The translations under genes were made by a program, and so were the position numbers. From assembly GCF_032062135.1 (NCBI RefSeq), contig NC_092859.1:106441547-106505546 (forward strand): DNA of 64,000 nt. The letters run 5' to 3'. This stretch comes from Pyxicephalus adspersus. Lineage: Eukaryota; Chordata; Amphibia; Anura; Pyxicephalidae. Shown here in pieces: positions 35,835 to 48,240 of the stretch (its first letter is position 1; each line of letters begins with the position of its first letter). Under the pieces are notes generated by a model. That model was not told the DNA's origin, did no database searches, and saw nothing but the letters and a program-made list of their open reading frames with translations.

Positions 35835-38056
35835 TGATATTAAAGTCACATAACAGTTAGATATAAGATTTAGAAGCATTTTTTATTTACAATTTTTAAA
35901 AGTTTCTGAAACTTTCAAGTATGGCCCATTTTAAAAATGGATAGCTCATCTAGAATGTAAAACATGTCATAAGTTAAAATCAGACACTAAGTTAATAAAA
36001 TTACTTTTACCAAGGGACTTGTGCCCTAGTCCCTAGTAATTATTTTAGATGTTTAATAGCTTAATTAACATTTAAATAGAATATGAGCATTGTGTTGTGC
36101 TATAAATAATTTTAGAAATAAATGTCTTGGATTTTTTTTTATTGAGCATAATTATTGATTCATTTTATCTCCTGGCATTATGTCGGTGTGCCAAAAACAC
36201 TTTCTTTTATATCATTTATGATCAGTGGAAAAGATATGAAATAGCTTATAGATAGTTTATGGATACACCTAATATTTTCCTTTGCCATTGGAAATTGTGT
36301 TATGTATATTACAGGAGAATTTTTATCTATCATCTTTTGTCTTACATCTGTTTCCAGATGCAAAATGTTTTTACCAAATGTTTATAATCTATTATAACAC
36401 ACCCTCTTTAAGATGTCTTATTGTTATTTAGAAATACATTAAGCAACCTCATTTTGACTTATTCTTGACCCGCTGACCTATGTCAGCATGGCCTGAGCTG
36501 TCTCTATGACCTTTAAAATTCCAACCATGAAGCAAATCTGCAGATCCAAGGGACAGACTTGATTTATTATACATGTCACAAGTATTTTTATCTGGTGTTG
36601 CACTGTAGGGAGTGATGCATTGGTTACCTACTTATCCTGATGACACAGAAATTCCCATTTGTCTATCTACAATCAAATATTCTCAGACACTTTCCTTGGA
36701 CTTGCTGAAATTGAGGTGATATATGGGAGCTTTACAATATAGTGGAATGTACCATAATGTTTTTTCCTTATACACTGTCATTGCTCTTCCCACGCTTCTA
36801 GTATGAGCAATACATATGTGTAAAGAACTTGGAAATATGAGTCAAGGTTTCATCATACCTAAAAAACAGGCCCCCCATTAAATATTTCTTTTATTTCCTA
36901 GGAAGTCAGAGTCAATTATAAGCTATTTACAAGGAATATACCAGTAGAGGATAGATATTCCCACATGAATACAATAAGGTTTTTGTTATAATTAATTCAA
37001 GAGGGCCACCTGACACTCTTTATTAGATCTCACAACTCTGCTTAACATACCATATTTTGCAGAAATGCTTTAGGGTCCTTTTACACTAATAAGCAGGCAA
37101 AGTACCTTTATTAAAAAAATGTTAATGTGCACTTGATGAACATTTATGTGTTTTTTTTTTTGTTAAAGTGGAATTCCAGTTTTTCTGCTTTTAAAAAATA
37201 CATCACAGATAAATATAAAACTCTTTATCTCTGCATTACTCACATTCTCCAAAGTTTTGTCCTTAACAAAGTTCATTCCTCAGCTTTGCGGTGCTTCTGT
37301 CCTCAATGGAATGATAGCCAATGTTTAGGAAGGACCATTGACATTAGTCGGCTGGCCAGAGCAACTCTGTTTTAGGGGAGTATATATTTTATACTTATCT
37401 ATATTTAATTGATGAGTGGGCGTTAAGGGGGGATTCAATAGGCCAGTATTGGGTAATTTAGGAAGTGGTGATCAGGTTCATGAAAACTGTTGGAGAATAT
37501 AGATTTTCCAGGAAATATTCATGGCATACTTGACAATACTATTTATTTAGCTGTCTATTTTAATGAACTGTTATCTTTATTTATAACATCACAGCAAAAT
37601 CCTACAAGATCAAATTCCAAATAGAATCCATGGTTGACAAAAATAGTTCCTTTTTATTTAAAATAAGTTAAACTACACTTTACACAAGAACCTATATTTA
37701 AAAAAAAAAGTATTGATTTGCATGTGCTGTGGCTGTTGTATATTATATTCATGCATGTATGAGATGTATTAGGATTCCCAAACAAATAAGAAATATCACT
37801 TCTGGTATGACAAGGTCAGAAATTGTCTTCAGTGTGTGGATGCTAAGGAGTAGTAAAGAGTTCCTGGATGTTGGTGTTCTAAGATCCCTGTTGGATTGTC
37901 ATTTCCTGTCTGGTTAATACAGTGACTATTAGATTGTTTCCTGCAGGAAGAACTTTGAAAGAAAAGCTCACTCAGGATCCTGATGAAAATCACTTGGCCC
38001 ACGGTTCTCTAAAACAAATAAGTCCCCTTTAAGGAAATACTGCAAGAAAACATAAA

Positions 38057-38133
<77 letters not shown>

Positions 38134-38846
38134 CACACATTTTGCTTCTTTTATATTAAGCAAACAAGTGCTCAATTTTTTTTCGAAGGGTATTATGTTA
38201 AGATTTATGTGTAGCCATACTTTTTATTTAAAGTTGGAAAGAATTAGAACCCTGGTTTTATTGTGGTCTGAGTCTCCAACTAGATAGGTTCAAGCAATTG
38301 AACATTTGTTCTATAGCTTTTTATTGAAAAAAAAAATCAAAATCAAACAAGGCTTGAAATAGGGGTTTAATCTTTGTATATGTTGAGCATGTTTTCAAAC
38401 TTGAATGGCTATAAGGTATATGTATGGCCAAAATTTTTGGTAGGAAAATGTTAGAACCTTTATCTGGAGAGATTTGCCTCTTCTTTCTGTTTGTCTTGTT
38501 GACTTGCAGAAACAGACAGCTGTTAGAAATTAAAACTATTAAAATCAAAATTTACAGCTCTCTCTAGAACAAGAGATGAGAGTTAAGTTTCTAAGTGAGA
38601 ATTCCCCTTTGTAGAGATCTCAGCTTACTTCCTGTTGAATCTCTATGACATGAACTGAAGAAAAAGCTACCTGTTTAGGGCTTTTCAACTGAATTAAAAA
38701 GTTGGCGAGTGGCTCTAAAATTGCATTTTTTTAATTGTTATCACTTGGGTTTTGTTTCTATTGCCCCCAATTTAAATTTAAAAACTGCAAAGCAAACTGA
38801 TCTAGGGTTCTGGTACATACACATGTGCTGACAGGGAACATGACTT
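35832..38846. other. Gene-free AT-rich DNA
   Basis: Contains a long (AT)n tract at 38061-38129 and T-runs. The frame at 37127-37375 lies in a slightly less AT-rich patch (37155-37380) that may be an unknown repeat; no domain is visible. Confidence 0.45.
38061..38129. repeat. (AT)n microsatellite, longest in the window
   Basis: Close to 69 bases of alternating AT without interruption. Confidence 0.95.
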
Positions 38847-38850
38847 ATTA

Positions 38851-39050
38851 GGCCTGATTTATTGAAGGTCTCCAAGGTTAGAGAAGATACACTTTCATCA
38901 GTAAAGTTGGGTGATCCAAAAGTAATTTGCTATTTGTTAACAAATATTTTTAATCCTGGATCAGATCGATTACAGGTTTGCTGGATCACCCAGGTTCACT
39001 GGTGAAAGTATATCTTCTCCAGCTTTGGAGAGCTTTAATAAATTAGGCTC
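38851..39050. repeat. Near-palindromic MITE, nearly full copy
   Basis: Outer ends GGCCTGATTTATTGAAGG and CTTTAATAAATTAGGCTC, flanked by ATTA at 38847-38850 and 39051-39054, a possible 4 bp target duplication. A short part of the left arm is lost after TGGGTGATCC. Confidence 0.85.
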
Positions 39051-39054
39051 ATTA

Positions 39055-40728
39055 GTCTATCAATGATCCTTCCTTTTGCATACCCATAACATAAAAAGTG
39101 GTATCACCTTCTGGCTGTTCTGTCTACCAGATTCATTGGCAGATAGACAGTTTACATATATGTATTTCATCTGTGTATTTTTTAATTTTTGTCTGCAGTT
39201 TAACTTTAGGTATATATTTATAACATCAGTTTATTTTTCTATACACACTTGTAATTATATTGGACTCAGGATAAGAAACTAAAATAAACTTTATGTATTT
39301 TAACAGACAAATACGTCAAATGTTTTAAACATTTATTTTATTTCAATGTTGCCGTGTTCTTGACAAGAAGCTAGCAAAGAGCTGATGTCATTGAAATCAT
39401 TGGTTTGTTGTTAATTAAATTACAGGAAATTACACCTCACTCTTAATTGGCCATGTCATATTCATAGACATTCAATATATGTTTATTAACCAGATGTTGA
39501 CAGTCTTTCGAAAGTTAGAAGTGACCTTCCAGTCCAATCATAACAAATAGTCATTAAAAGATTAGATTTTTCAGTTCATAAAGTTACACACTGGGCTGGA
39601 AAACAGGTGTTGCTTCACGGTTGCCAATAAGAGCGCCATTCAACAAACATTTAAATGAAGCTCTTTATTGTTTAATTGTTTTTTATAGATATGCTATAAT
39701 GTTGTCAGCTAAAACTCCAAATCCCTGTTAATATTTAGTCAAGCTTTATTGTAACCGCATTAAAACCCCTTTATTTGTACCACAAATTTTAGACAAAGCA
39801 AAAGAATTGGAGTACAAAATCTAGCCCACTACTATAAGTATTTGCATTCTTCACATATATTTATTTATATGGAGCTATTCTGTTCTTTTTCAGATATCAC
39901 AATCCACTTTTATATGTTTATTACAGAACAGATGTTTCCTATCCCATTCTTATCCAATGACATATATTAGCTTGGATTACATGAATGTGGGATGTTGTAG
40001 AAATGGAACATATGTATCAGATTTTGTTACTGTCCTTACTTCTATAAATGTCAGTATGAAGCAGTATGTACTATGTTTTCTCAATATTTAGAATAAATAT
40101 TCCTTCCTATTATTGTATTTAGTAATAGTAGTCATTGAGTATGTACATCTGCAAACACAAACATTGGTAGTTGACTCATTTTATCTTCTAAAAAATAGTA
40201 ATCAATTTGTATTGCATGTCCTATTGCACATAGATCATATCGCTTTATGAAAAATATAGTTGTGTCTTGTATATGTAACACTAACTAAATCATAGTTTCA
40301 AGATGATATACCATTTGTGAACTTTTCTTTACTAAGTAGAAGCCATCAAAAATGTTGGTTCAGCCCAACAGTTTTCAATGAAACACTTTCAGTTTGGCAC
40401 ATACAGTATACATCTACATACTTTAAGGGCTGCAAGATTATATTATTTTATAGGAATGTCAAATATTCAAGTCTTACTGTTACACTGGTAAAGACTTAAG
40501 CAGAAAGGAAATAGGATCGGATAATTAATCAAAAGGTAGCCGCCGCCTAGCATAACTAAGCGTGCTTAACGCTATAGTTATGTCAGATGTACAAAGCAAA
40601 CTTCATAAATTTCTGTAACTTGTAACATTGTAATAAACTATGCTGATAAATGGTGCCACCATGCCACATTCCACACTTAAGGAAGAAAGAGCATTGGAAT
40701 AGGAAATGTTTTAGGAACAGGCTTCAGG

Positions 40729-40771
<43 letters not shown>

Positions 40772-41354
40772 CTATAAATGAAACAATATAGAGTTTAGAT
40801 TTTTTTTACTGGACAATGTCCATTGTTATTTCTTTTTCCCCACTTATGACTTATGTCTTTGGTAATTACAGCTCTTTCAAATGCTTTCAATACATGCACC
40901 TGGAGTAAACCACTTTGCAGCCATAGAGGGAGGAGGCTGTGTAAAGTGCCAAGCATACACATGTGCTTGGTGTTCAGAACACTTGCACATGTTTGATTGC
41001 GGTGGAAAATTCCCACATGCGTTCCCTCTGTGCTTGCAAAGTGGTTTGCTCAAGATGTAGACCACCAATAGTTATTACTTGATTCCCTATGCCTTATAAT
41101 AATACTTTTTTTAATATACAATGTACAAAGATAGGTGCTTAGGCTGTTTTGTTCAGTTCATCTCCCATATGTAAAAAAGGATGTACTCATTTAGATGTAC
41201 AAGATGTACAGAGATCCATTTTCAAGTGTAGCCCAAGACTAAAAATAATAGTAAGAAATAGAGTATTTGCACTTGGAATGTTCCAGCTTTAATCACAACA
41301 AAGGTTGTAAAAGAAGATCATACTGCTATTGTTTTATTTGTTTTTCAGGTTTAT
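39055..41354. other. Gene-free DNA, possible conserved non-coding stretch
   Basis: An (AT)n tract lies at 40732-40769. 39340-39800 has complex AT-rich sequence with several TAATTA/TTAATT words and little simple sequence, which could be a regulatory element; this is weak inference. Confidence 0.35.
40732..40769. repeat. (AT)n microsatellite
   Basis: About 38 bases of alternating AT. Confidence 0.95.
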
Positions 41355-41357
41355 ACA

Positions 41358-41359
<2 letters not shown>

Positions 41360-41389
<30 letters not shown>

Positions 41390-42058
41390 ACAGGATTTAT
41401 ATAGCGCCAACATATTACGCAGCGCTGTACATTAAATAGGGATTGCAAATGACAGACTAATACAGACAGTGATACAGGAGGAGAGGACCCTGCCCCGAAG
41501 AGCTTACAATCTAGAAGGTGGAGGGAAGTCTCACACAATAGGATTGGAGATATGGAGTGGTGGTAAGTAGTGATGGTTTTAAGAGACAGAAGAAGCCGGG
41601 TAGGCAAGTTTGAAAAAAAGGGTTTTGAGCGCTCTTTTAAATGAGCAGAAAGTAGGAGCAAGCCGAATAGGACGAGGAAGACCATTCCAGAGAGTTGGAG
41701 CAGCTCTAGAGAAGTCTTGTATCCGTGCGTGTGATGAGGTTATGAGTTAGGAAGTCATTAGTAGGTCATTGGAGGAGCGGAGAGAGCGGCAGGGGGAGTA
41801 TTTTTTTACCAAGTCAGAAATGTAAGTGGGACAAAAACTGTGTAGTGATTTGAAGGCAAAGCACAGGAGCTTAAATTTGATTCTAAGGTGAAATGGAAGC
41901 CAATAGAGAACTACAAAGAGATGCAGCGGAAGATGAGCGGAGAGAAGGATGGATGAGTCTGGCTGCAGCATTCATAATAGATTGTAGAGGAGAGAGTCGG
42001 TCGGGTTAGTGGAATACCAGAGAGAAGGATGTTACAGACGGGAGATGATAAGAGCAAA
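41360..42058 (-). mobile_element. L2/CR1-like LINE, 5'-truncated 0.7 kb copy with RT C-terminal region
   Basis: Flanked by ACAAT at 41355-41359 and 42059-42063. On the minus strand the coding end reads CNILLSGIPLTRP, then YWLPFHLRIKFKLLCFAFKS and SDLVKKYSPCRSLRSSNDLL. These match the region after the reverse transcriptase core in L2/CR1/Rex1-type LINEs (L-x-W-L-P-V-x-x-R-I-x-F-K-L-L). The 3' UTR follows, with CTTACAATCT (plus-strand view), GCGCTGTACATTAAATAGG and ATTTATATAGCGCC, and an (ATT)n tail at 41360-41387. Frameshifts and stops separate the pieces; the protein is dead. It is the best-preserved LINE copy in the window. Confidence 0.8.
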
Positions 42059-42063
42059 ACAAT

Positions 42064-42766
42064 CACTACAGTGGCCCTGATTAACATGCATATATGTGTT
42101 AGAAACTTACTTTCCAAATATTTGTAAAATGTATTTCATATGGATTCTAATATTTATTTCCTTCCTTGGGCATTAAAGGGTATTAAAGGCAAGTTTTTGT
42201 TCTCATACCTATTTGAAATGAATGTGACTTTATGGGACCATTAACTTTGGCACATAAATTATTCTTTAAATCCTGGGTAACATCTCAAACCATACTCTTT
42301 AAGTACAAAAATGCTTAAGATTTCCGTTCAAAGTCTAAACAATAGTTATAACAAGTACAACCATAGCTAAAGAGTTGCAAAACTGTACAATCCCTACCAT
42401 GCTGATACTAAACTATATGATTATTAGCTCTAGAAGCATTAAGTGGTAGTTTAAAGAAATACTTCTTTATTCACCTATGCCCAGTACCTATGCTTATCAG
42501 AAGGTTTTAATTGTGGTGGATGTGAGAGGTGGGTGGAAAAGTTGCCTGGTCAACCAATAAAGCAACAAAAAAAAACACACACACAAAATAGGCAACAGCA
42601 CAACAACAACAAACTTAATTGTTTTATTAAAAAAGTCAAACTTTAAGTCTATGACGGTCTCTGCTTTTATTTTGACCCATACCAGCTGTTCTATTTCTGA
42701 AAAAAGGTCTGTATTGGGTTGGTACTTAGGAAGTAATGTAATTTTAATATAATATCTATATCTCTC

Positions 42767-42828
<62 letters not shown>

Positions 42829-43731
42829 GAATAACGTGTATATTTAAAGCATTCTATATATTTTGAAATATTTACAAGGCAGTTAGAAAAAAATCCTACT
42901 TGATCCTATTTTTTAAAAGAGGGGTATCTTTACTTAGCTGTTCATCTTATTTCAAAAATCAGCTTTAAAGAATCATGTACAAATTACTATTCAAAGGTGC
43001 CAGTTTTTGTATAATTTTTGTGTAGCGTACAACAAAAGGAACACTCCTATTGCATTAAACCTGGTGAATTTATCTATTGTTTGTGTCTCCTACATAAACC
43101 GCAGTGAGCACTACCCATTAAGGTACTTAAGAGAGATATGTCATGGGCCATAATGTTTGTGTCACTGGCTGGATGGTAACTTATCTTGAATAAAGACATC
43201 TTGGGTTTTCATCACTCTGAAATTTTTAGTGACTGATTGTAAGAATACTATGGTTGAAGAATGCCAGACAATCAATTGTTGCTGTATCAACTAAGAGTTT
43301 TTGTCAGCAAAAAGTGTCAAACATGACAGCAGAAATCTTAGGGCTCAAGTCAAGCTGCATTAGGGCAATGGCAGTTTAGTGTTTACAAGAAAGCAGATGC
43401 AATTAAAAGCTACAAAACGCTGTTTTGTTTTTTGCCTGTTTACAAAAGACTTGCAAGATTTATTGTCACCTACAGTGCAGGTATTTTAAATAATTTTTTA
43501 ATCAAATTATCATTTCTAGAAACTGTCTACATTCCAAAATCAAGTAACAAGACATAATTACATATGCAGCACCAAAGGAAAAAAATGATGAGCTTTACAA
43601 ATGTTTTGCCTAACCAAATCACATTTGCTTTGATCAATTAGCCATATTGGGGAGAGAGGAAAAGCAAAATTAACATGGCATACACATAATGATCAGCTGT
43701 AAAAAGCAGATCCTGGAACATTCTGGTCATT
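42064..43731. other. Gene-free AT-rich DNA
   Basis: (AT)n at 42768-42825 and a short CA/AAC patch near 42566-42612; no genes recognised. Confidence 0.5.
42768..42825. repeat. (AT)n microsatellite
   Basis: More than 50 bases of alternating TA. Confidence 0.95.
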
Positions 43732-43811
43732 GGGCCCGATTTATGAAAGTTCTCCAGGGCTGGACAGGATACACTTTCATCAGTAAACCTGGGTGATCCA
43801 GCAAACCAGGA
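43732..43811. repeat. Near-palindromic MITE, left arm only
   Basis: GGGCCCGATTTATGAAAG, GATACACTTTCATCAGTAAA and TGGGTGATCCAGCAAACC, then unrelated sequence. Confidence 0.8.
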
Positions 43812-43965
43812 TCCATATAGTTGGAGGGGAAATATTTTTGGGAACTGACATCAGCTTGACACTTTATTCTAAAAGACTCTTCTAAAGTGTGCTTGTGCAA
43901 TGTATATCTGTAGGACTTTAGGCCACATTAGTGGAATTGGATTGCCATGGGCTTTTTTAATGTTA

Positions 43966-44018
43966 TCATAATTATTAATATTATTAAACATATATTACTC
44001 AGCGCTGTACATTCAATA
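43966..44018 (-). mobile_element. L2-like LINE 3' end, short fragment
   Basis: (ATT)-like tail, then TATATTACTCAGCGCTGTAC and ATTCAATA, the 3' terminal 50 bases of the L2 family with some changes. Confidence 0.6.
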
Positions 44019-44085
44019 TCTGTGAGGTCAAAACTCTATACACATAGCATGTCTTTGTGTTCAAAAAAGTTCACTTTACATTGTT

Positions 44086-44330
44086 TTATATACAAGGCAG
44101 TGTGTTATTATAGGATTCCCATACCTCAAAGAAGCCACTGAGTTTTACCAAAGAAGCTTCAATACAGTCCGTCTGAAATACTTGGTTTAATTTTCCTAAG
44201 AAGAGAACAAGGGTAGGCAGGTCTGGACTGATCCATTTATGTAGGATGGCTATTTTGGCTACCAATAATAAAATAAACAAAAGTTTTGAACACCCTTTAG
44301 TGATTCTCACCGCATGCATATCAAATGCTC
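44086..44330 (-). pseudogene. L1/Tx1-like LINE ORF2 C-terminal fragment
   Basis: The minus frame reads AKIAILHKWISPDLPTLVLF and LGKLNQVFQTDC, then LSGFFEVWESY. This resembles the end of ORF2 in L1/Tx1-type LINEs, where an A-K-x-x-I-x-x-x-W-x-x-x-x-x-P-T-L pattern follows the reverse transcriptase. No RT core is visible upstream. The family assignment comes from one pattern and could be wrong. Confidence 0.5.
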
Positions 44331-45429
44331 CAAAGACTGTCCAATCTGGGGATAAAGGTAAGTAATTAACCAGGCAATCCAGGACTAATTGCGTTACTTA
44401 TCACCATCCAAAGGCTTTTTTTAGTTGTTAGAGCACTTTATGTTGGCTATATTTTTTCCATATGGCCACGGTAATGTCTGACAATGATTTTAGGTTGACC
44501 TAACTAAAACCACTAGTTATTTTTCCAAGTAAATATTTCTTAGAGTTCGTAAATGTTCTCTGAAACCCACCTACTAGAGGCCTATTATTCAGGTAAAGCC
44601 TTGTAATTTGGAAAATAAACAAGGATTTTCCACTTTCACTTCTACTTCCAGCTGTTTTTGGAAACAGCTTCAAAGCAGTAAGATGGCAAGAACAAGTACT
44701 TTTCTAGCCATAGCCTGCTGTAACACAGCTGTTCCACTAGCAAAGCTCTATGAAATGGAACCTCTGACACTGGGCACAACTCCTCACTGAAGATCTTTCC
44801 CTTGTTTCTTGTTTAAAGTGAAAATGCCTACTACCATGTGCCATGCTATATACACATATTTTCCAATGTAGATTTTTTGTTTAGAAATGTTTATAGCAGT
44901 AAATCACGTATTCTTTGATATGAAATCCAAACACACATTTCTCTTGTTTTCTTGTTGTTCAATGATAATTGCCATGTAAGTAAAATATTGAAGAAATAGG
45001 AAGACACATGCAGGATGCAGCTGTGTTTACTATAAAACAAATTGGCCCCATGCATTACAGATTCACAGCAAAAGTATTGCATACTGCCAACTTCTGCTCC
45101 TAAAATAAAATGTTCAAATTTAACACAGCAGAATTGTTATTGAGGGACAATATGTGCTTTAATATATTATAATGTCAGAGACTGAATGGTCAGAGACTGT
45201 TTCAGCCGCAATACTGGTTGTAGCAGAAAATCTGAAAATATATTTTAAAATATTGTATGTTTAGTGCCAAATTTTATGCTCAAGGAAGTCTCCAAGAACC
45301 CCTACATTCCGTCATTCTATCATGGAGACAAGGGGGAGTTTTTGCCTCCTGGTTCTGGTCTATCAGACCTAACTGTGACAGATCTACTCCAAGCCTACAG
45401 ACTGCACACAGCCTTTGCAGCTGGCTAAC
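44331..45429. other. Gene-free DNA
   Basis: May contain unreadable LINE DNA linking the fragments on either side; nothing specific recognised. Confidence 0.35.
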
Positions 45430-45690
45430 CTGGCCTCAGGCTGCAACTTTCACCTTGTCTTCAAAGGCAGGTGCCTTTTTATTACCAGAGGCCAGGTCCT
45501 TTCTAGCCATCCTAAAATGGCCCAGAAAAGGGAGGAGTACCTGGCTCACCCATTCCCGGCCTGTATCCCAAAAGGGCTGCAATTCTGCATCAATACCAGT
45601 GATAATAGCCCAATCCAGGCCCTTTAAACCCTTTTCCAGAAAAATGTGAGATACATTATGCCAAATACCTCCTAAATTTGGCATCATAAT
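45430..45690 (-). pseudogene. Coding-like fragment, unrecognised
   Basis: The minus frame holds a 90-residue stretch of coding-like composition (GLKGLDWAIITGIDAELQPF, WVSQVLLPFLGHFRMARKDL). It is the least random-looking frame in this area, with mixed residues and no simple repeats. I do not recognise a family. It could be an upstream piece of the LINE whose end lies at 44086-44330, on the same strand. Confidence 0.3.
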
Positions 45691-45970
45691 AGACAAACTG
45701 TGGAGTACATTTACACAGTATATGTACTGTGGACGGATGATTCTAAGGCAAGACATGCGTGGCCACAGTAACATGTTTAGTACAAACTGATTACAGCATT
45801 TCAGAAAAAAAAAACACATATAAACTGTTTTAATTATTGCATTTGTATTTGTAAGAATCCACATGATCACAACACATAGCACACATATGGTACCTATGGC
45901 ATGTAAAAATCATGTAGAATGAGCACATGATATATAACATTGTAAAAGCAGTACTGGAAAATACACCCTA
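45691..45970. other. Gene-free DNA
   Basis: Nothing recognised. Confidence 0.5.
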
Positions 45971-45974
45971 CACC

Positions 45975-46341
45975 CAACACTAATGACCGATCGTCCAATA
46001 ATTGTTAACAAAAACAGTGCACAACGACACCACTGAACGAGAAATATCTCTGGAAACGAACGACTGTCCCAGCGGATCTGATTGGGCGAAGATCGTTCGC
46101 TATCTGTTGTGTGTACAGTCGTTCAGTGATCATGGATTGTTCTGCAGTACACTTTCTCCTGTACACGTCAAACAATAGTATCTAGTGTGTGTACAGTATT
46201 GGTGGATTATATTTGAACGATCGTATCATTACACCATGTACAGAATGGTGCACAATATGATCGTTCAAAATAATCGTGATCCTTGATCAGTCGTTATTTG
46301 TTTGTTTTCTAATGACAATTATTGCACGTATGTACATAGCC
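45975..46341. mobile_element. PIF/Harbinger-type MITE related to the right end of 19111-21822
   Basis: The right end GTATGTACATAGCC is followed by TAA at 46342-46344. The internal words GAACGATCGTATCATTA and GATCCTTGATCAGTCGTT parallel the right subterminal 300 bases of the 2.7 kb element (AACAATCGTATCATTA, GTTGATCGTTCG). The left end is diverged or lost, so its start is approximate. Confidence 0.7.
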
Positions 46342-47760
46342 TAACATGGAGAGAGGATTGAAAGTTGAAAGTTAGAAAGGGGGACCTTGTGATTGTATGC
46401 TGACTGTATACTGATGACTTTATACTTTGAAAAGAGATCTTCCAGCAATGGTACATAGAGGTTTAAGGAGGTCACCATAAAGAAGACAAGTGAAGAGAAC
46501 AATGTTCTAAAAATAATCTGAGGACAATTTAATAAGTGTCTCTTTTACAAAATATCTCTTCTTGGTTATGAAATAAAGATGTCAAATCTTCCATCTGTAT
46601 GGTATCATAAATTCTGCTGAGCAATGGTACAACTGTTTGCACATTGAGACGTTGACTTTTACAGTCAACTGGGGATATAGGCTGTTGGGGTAAATATATT
46701 CTGTATTACAAGTAAGAGGAGCCTCAGAAGAGAATTGGTAGTTGCTGGTGCCACTGCAGCCTGTGCCCCTCTTTTACAGCTTTGCACCCTTGACATACAC
46801 CTTGTGGTTGTTAATGTTAAAAGGGTTGATAGGTTCACATGAGAACTAAACTTTTGAAAGGGTTCTAACAATTTCCCAAACCAAAAGTAAAAACAGACTT
46901 TCATGTTAGTTTCCTACCATCCCTGCAGAACGACAGATAAACTATAATTGCCTATATTTTACAGTTTAGCTTAAAATGCATATTTTGGCAGCAATTTTTC
47001 TTAAGTATTGCTATGTATAATCAATTTAATGTTCTATTGAATGGTTTTGTGTAGCACTTTTTTTCTGTACTGTGTCTGGATTATTTATAACAAATTCAAT
47101 ATACGTAGCCTGGAGTTCATAAATTAACCTAATATATAGATATACTGACATTTTGTTGTCAAAGCGGCCATTGAAGTAAATATGACTGGCAATAGTAATT
47201 GTGTTTTATACATAAAATATATATAAATAATTTATTTTATTTTATTTGCAGTGTGTTTACTGCTGGTGAAAGTTCATACAGAGGCTGAACAAACAGTTAT
47301 GTTAAGAAAGTTTTGATAGCTGTGACCTGTAAAGTGCATCTCTGAAATAGAAATATAGCTCCCCGCTACCATTCAGCTTTTACTATTTGTTAAAACTTGC
47401 TGACATTACATGTGAATCTATCTAATCTGTTTATACATATTATCACACAAATGGCTGCCAGGGGTAGCTTTTGCAATCCAACGTAAATATACCATGGAAA
47501 TTATTAGAAGAAGCTCTAATATAGTAAAACTCATTTCATGTATCTATACCAGTGACTGGACTAATCTGAATATTCCAACTGCCGAGGACATTAGTGTATA
47601 ATAAAAGTAGAGCTATGAGCAAAACACCAAAAAAATAACTATATAATGCCGTCTGTATAATATCATTTACACAGCTGTGTTTGTTTTTCTGACTTCCAAT
47701 GTAACATAGTTTTATTACCTGTTGATTCTGCCAAGCTCCCCATCAAAACTTGCAATCATA

Positions 47761-47786
47761 AAAAAAAAAAAAAAAAAAAAAAAAAA
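47761..47786. repeat. Poly(A) run
   Basis: Twenty-six A in a row; could be a retroposon tail, but no retroposon body was recognised upstream. Confidence 0.9.
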
Positions 47787-48043
47787 GGTACCAGTAGTTG
47801 TTAATTAAGAAGTAGGGGCATTGAACGTAGCGGATTGGATGAAACTATAGCTGCTTGTTAGAAAGCAACCACTTAGAACAATGAGAGATGGGATTGGTAG
47901 GACTCAGAGAAACCATAAACTGGATGGATCAACAGGTATGTGTTAAATATTTACTTATGCCAATACTAAAAAATAGGATAGCTAGTCACACAACTTGTTG
48001 GTATACGAAAAGCAGTAAAATGCTTAACTGTGACAAAGTAGAG

Positions 48044-48240
48044 CCCCCCACATTCAGTGCCCTCCTCTTCTGTTTTCCGCCCCTCTATTCACACCTCTAT
48101 CCCCTCCCCCCAATACATCACCTCTTCTATTCTCACCCACTTCCCTTCCGAACCCTCCAGCACTTAACCCTTTCACTGCCCACTCCCTACCCTTCCCAGT
48201 CATGGAGGCCTTCCATTAGCCCTCTCTGCATCCCCCCACT
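48044..48240 (+). repeat. Pyrimidine-rich low-complexity tract
   Basis: Strongly C/T-biased sequence with repeated CCTC, CCCC and TCACC words. The open frame across it is a composition artefact. Confidence 0.6.

Noticed and set aside
37127..37375. An 82-codon open frame as a small gene
   Set aside because: No domain, AT-driven residues in the first half, and overlap with a possible unknown repeat.
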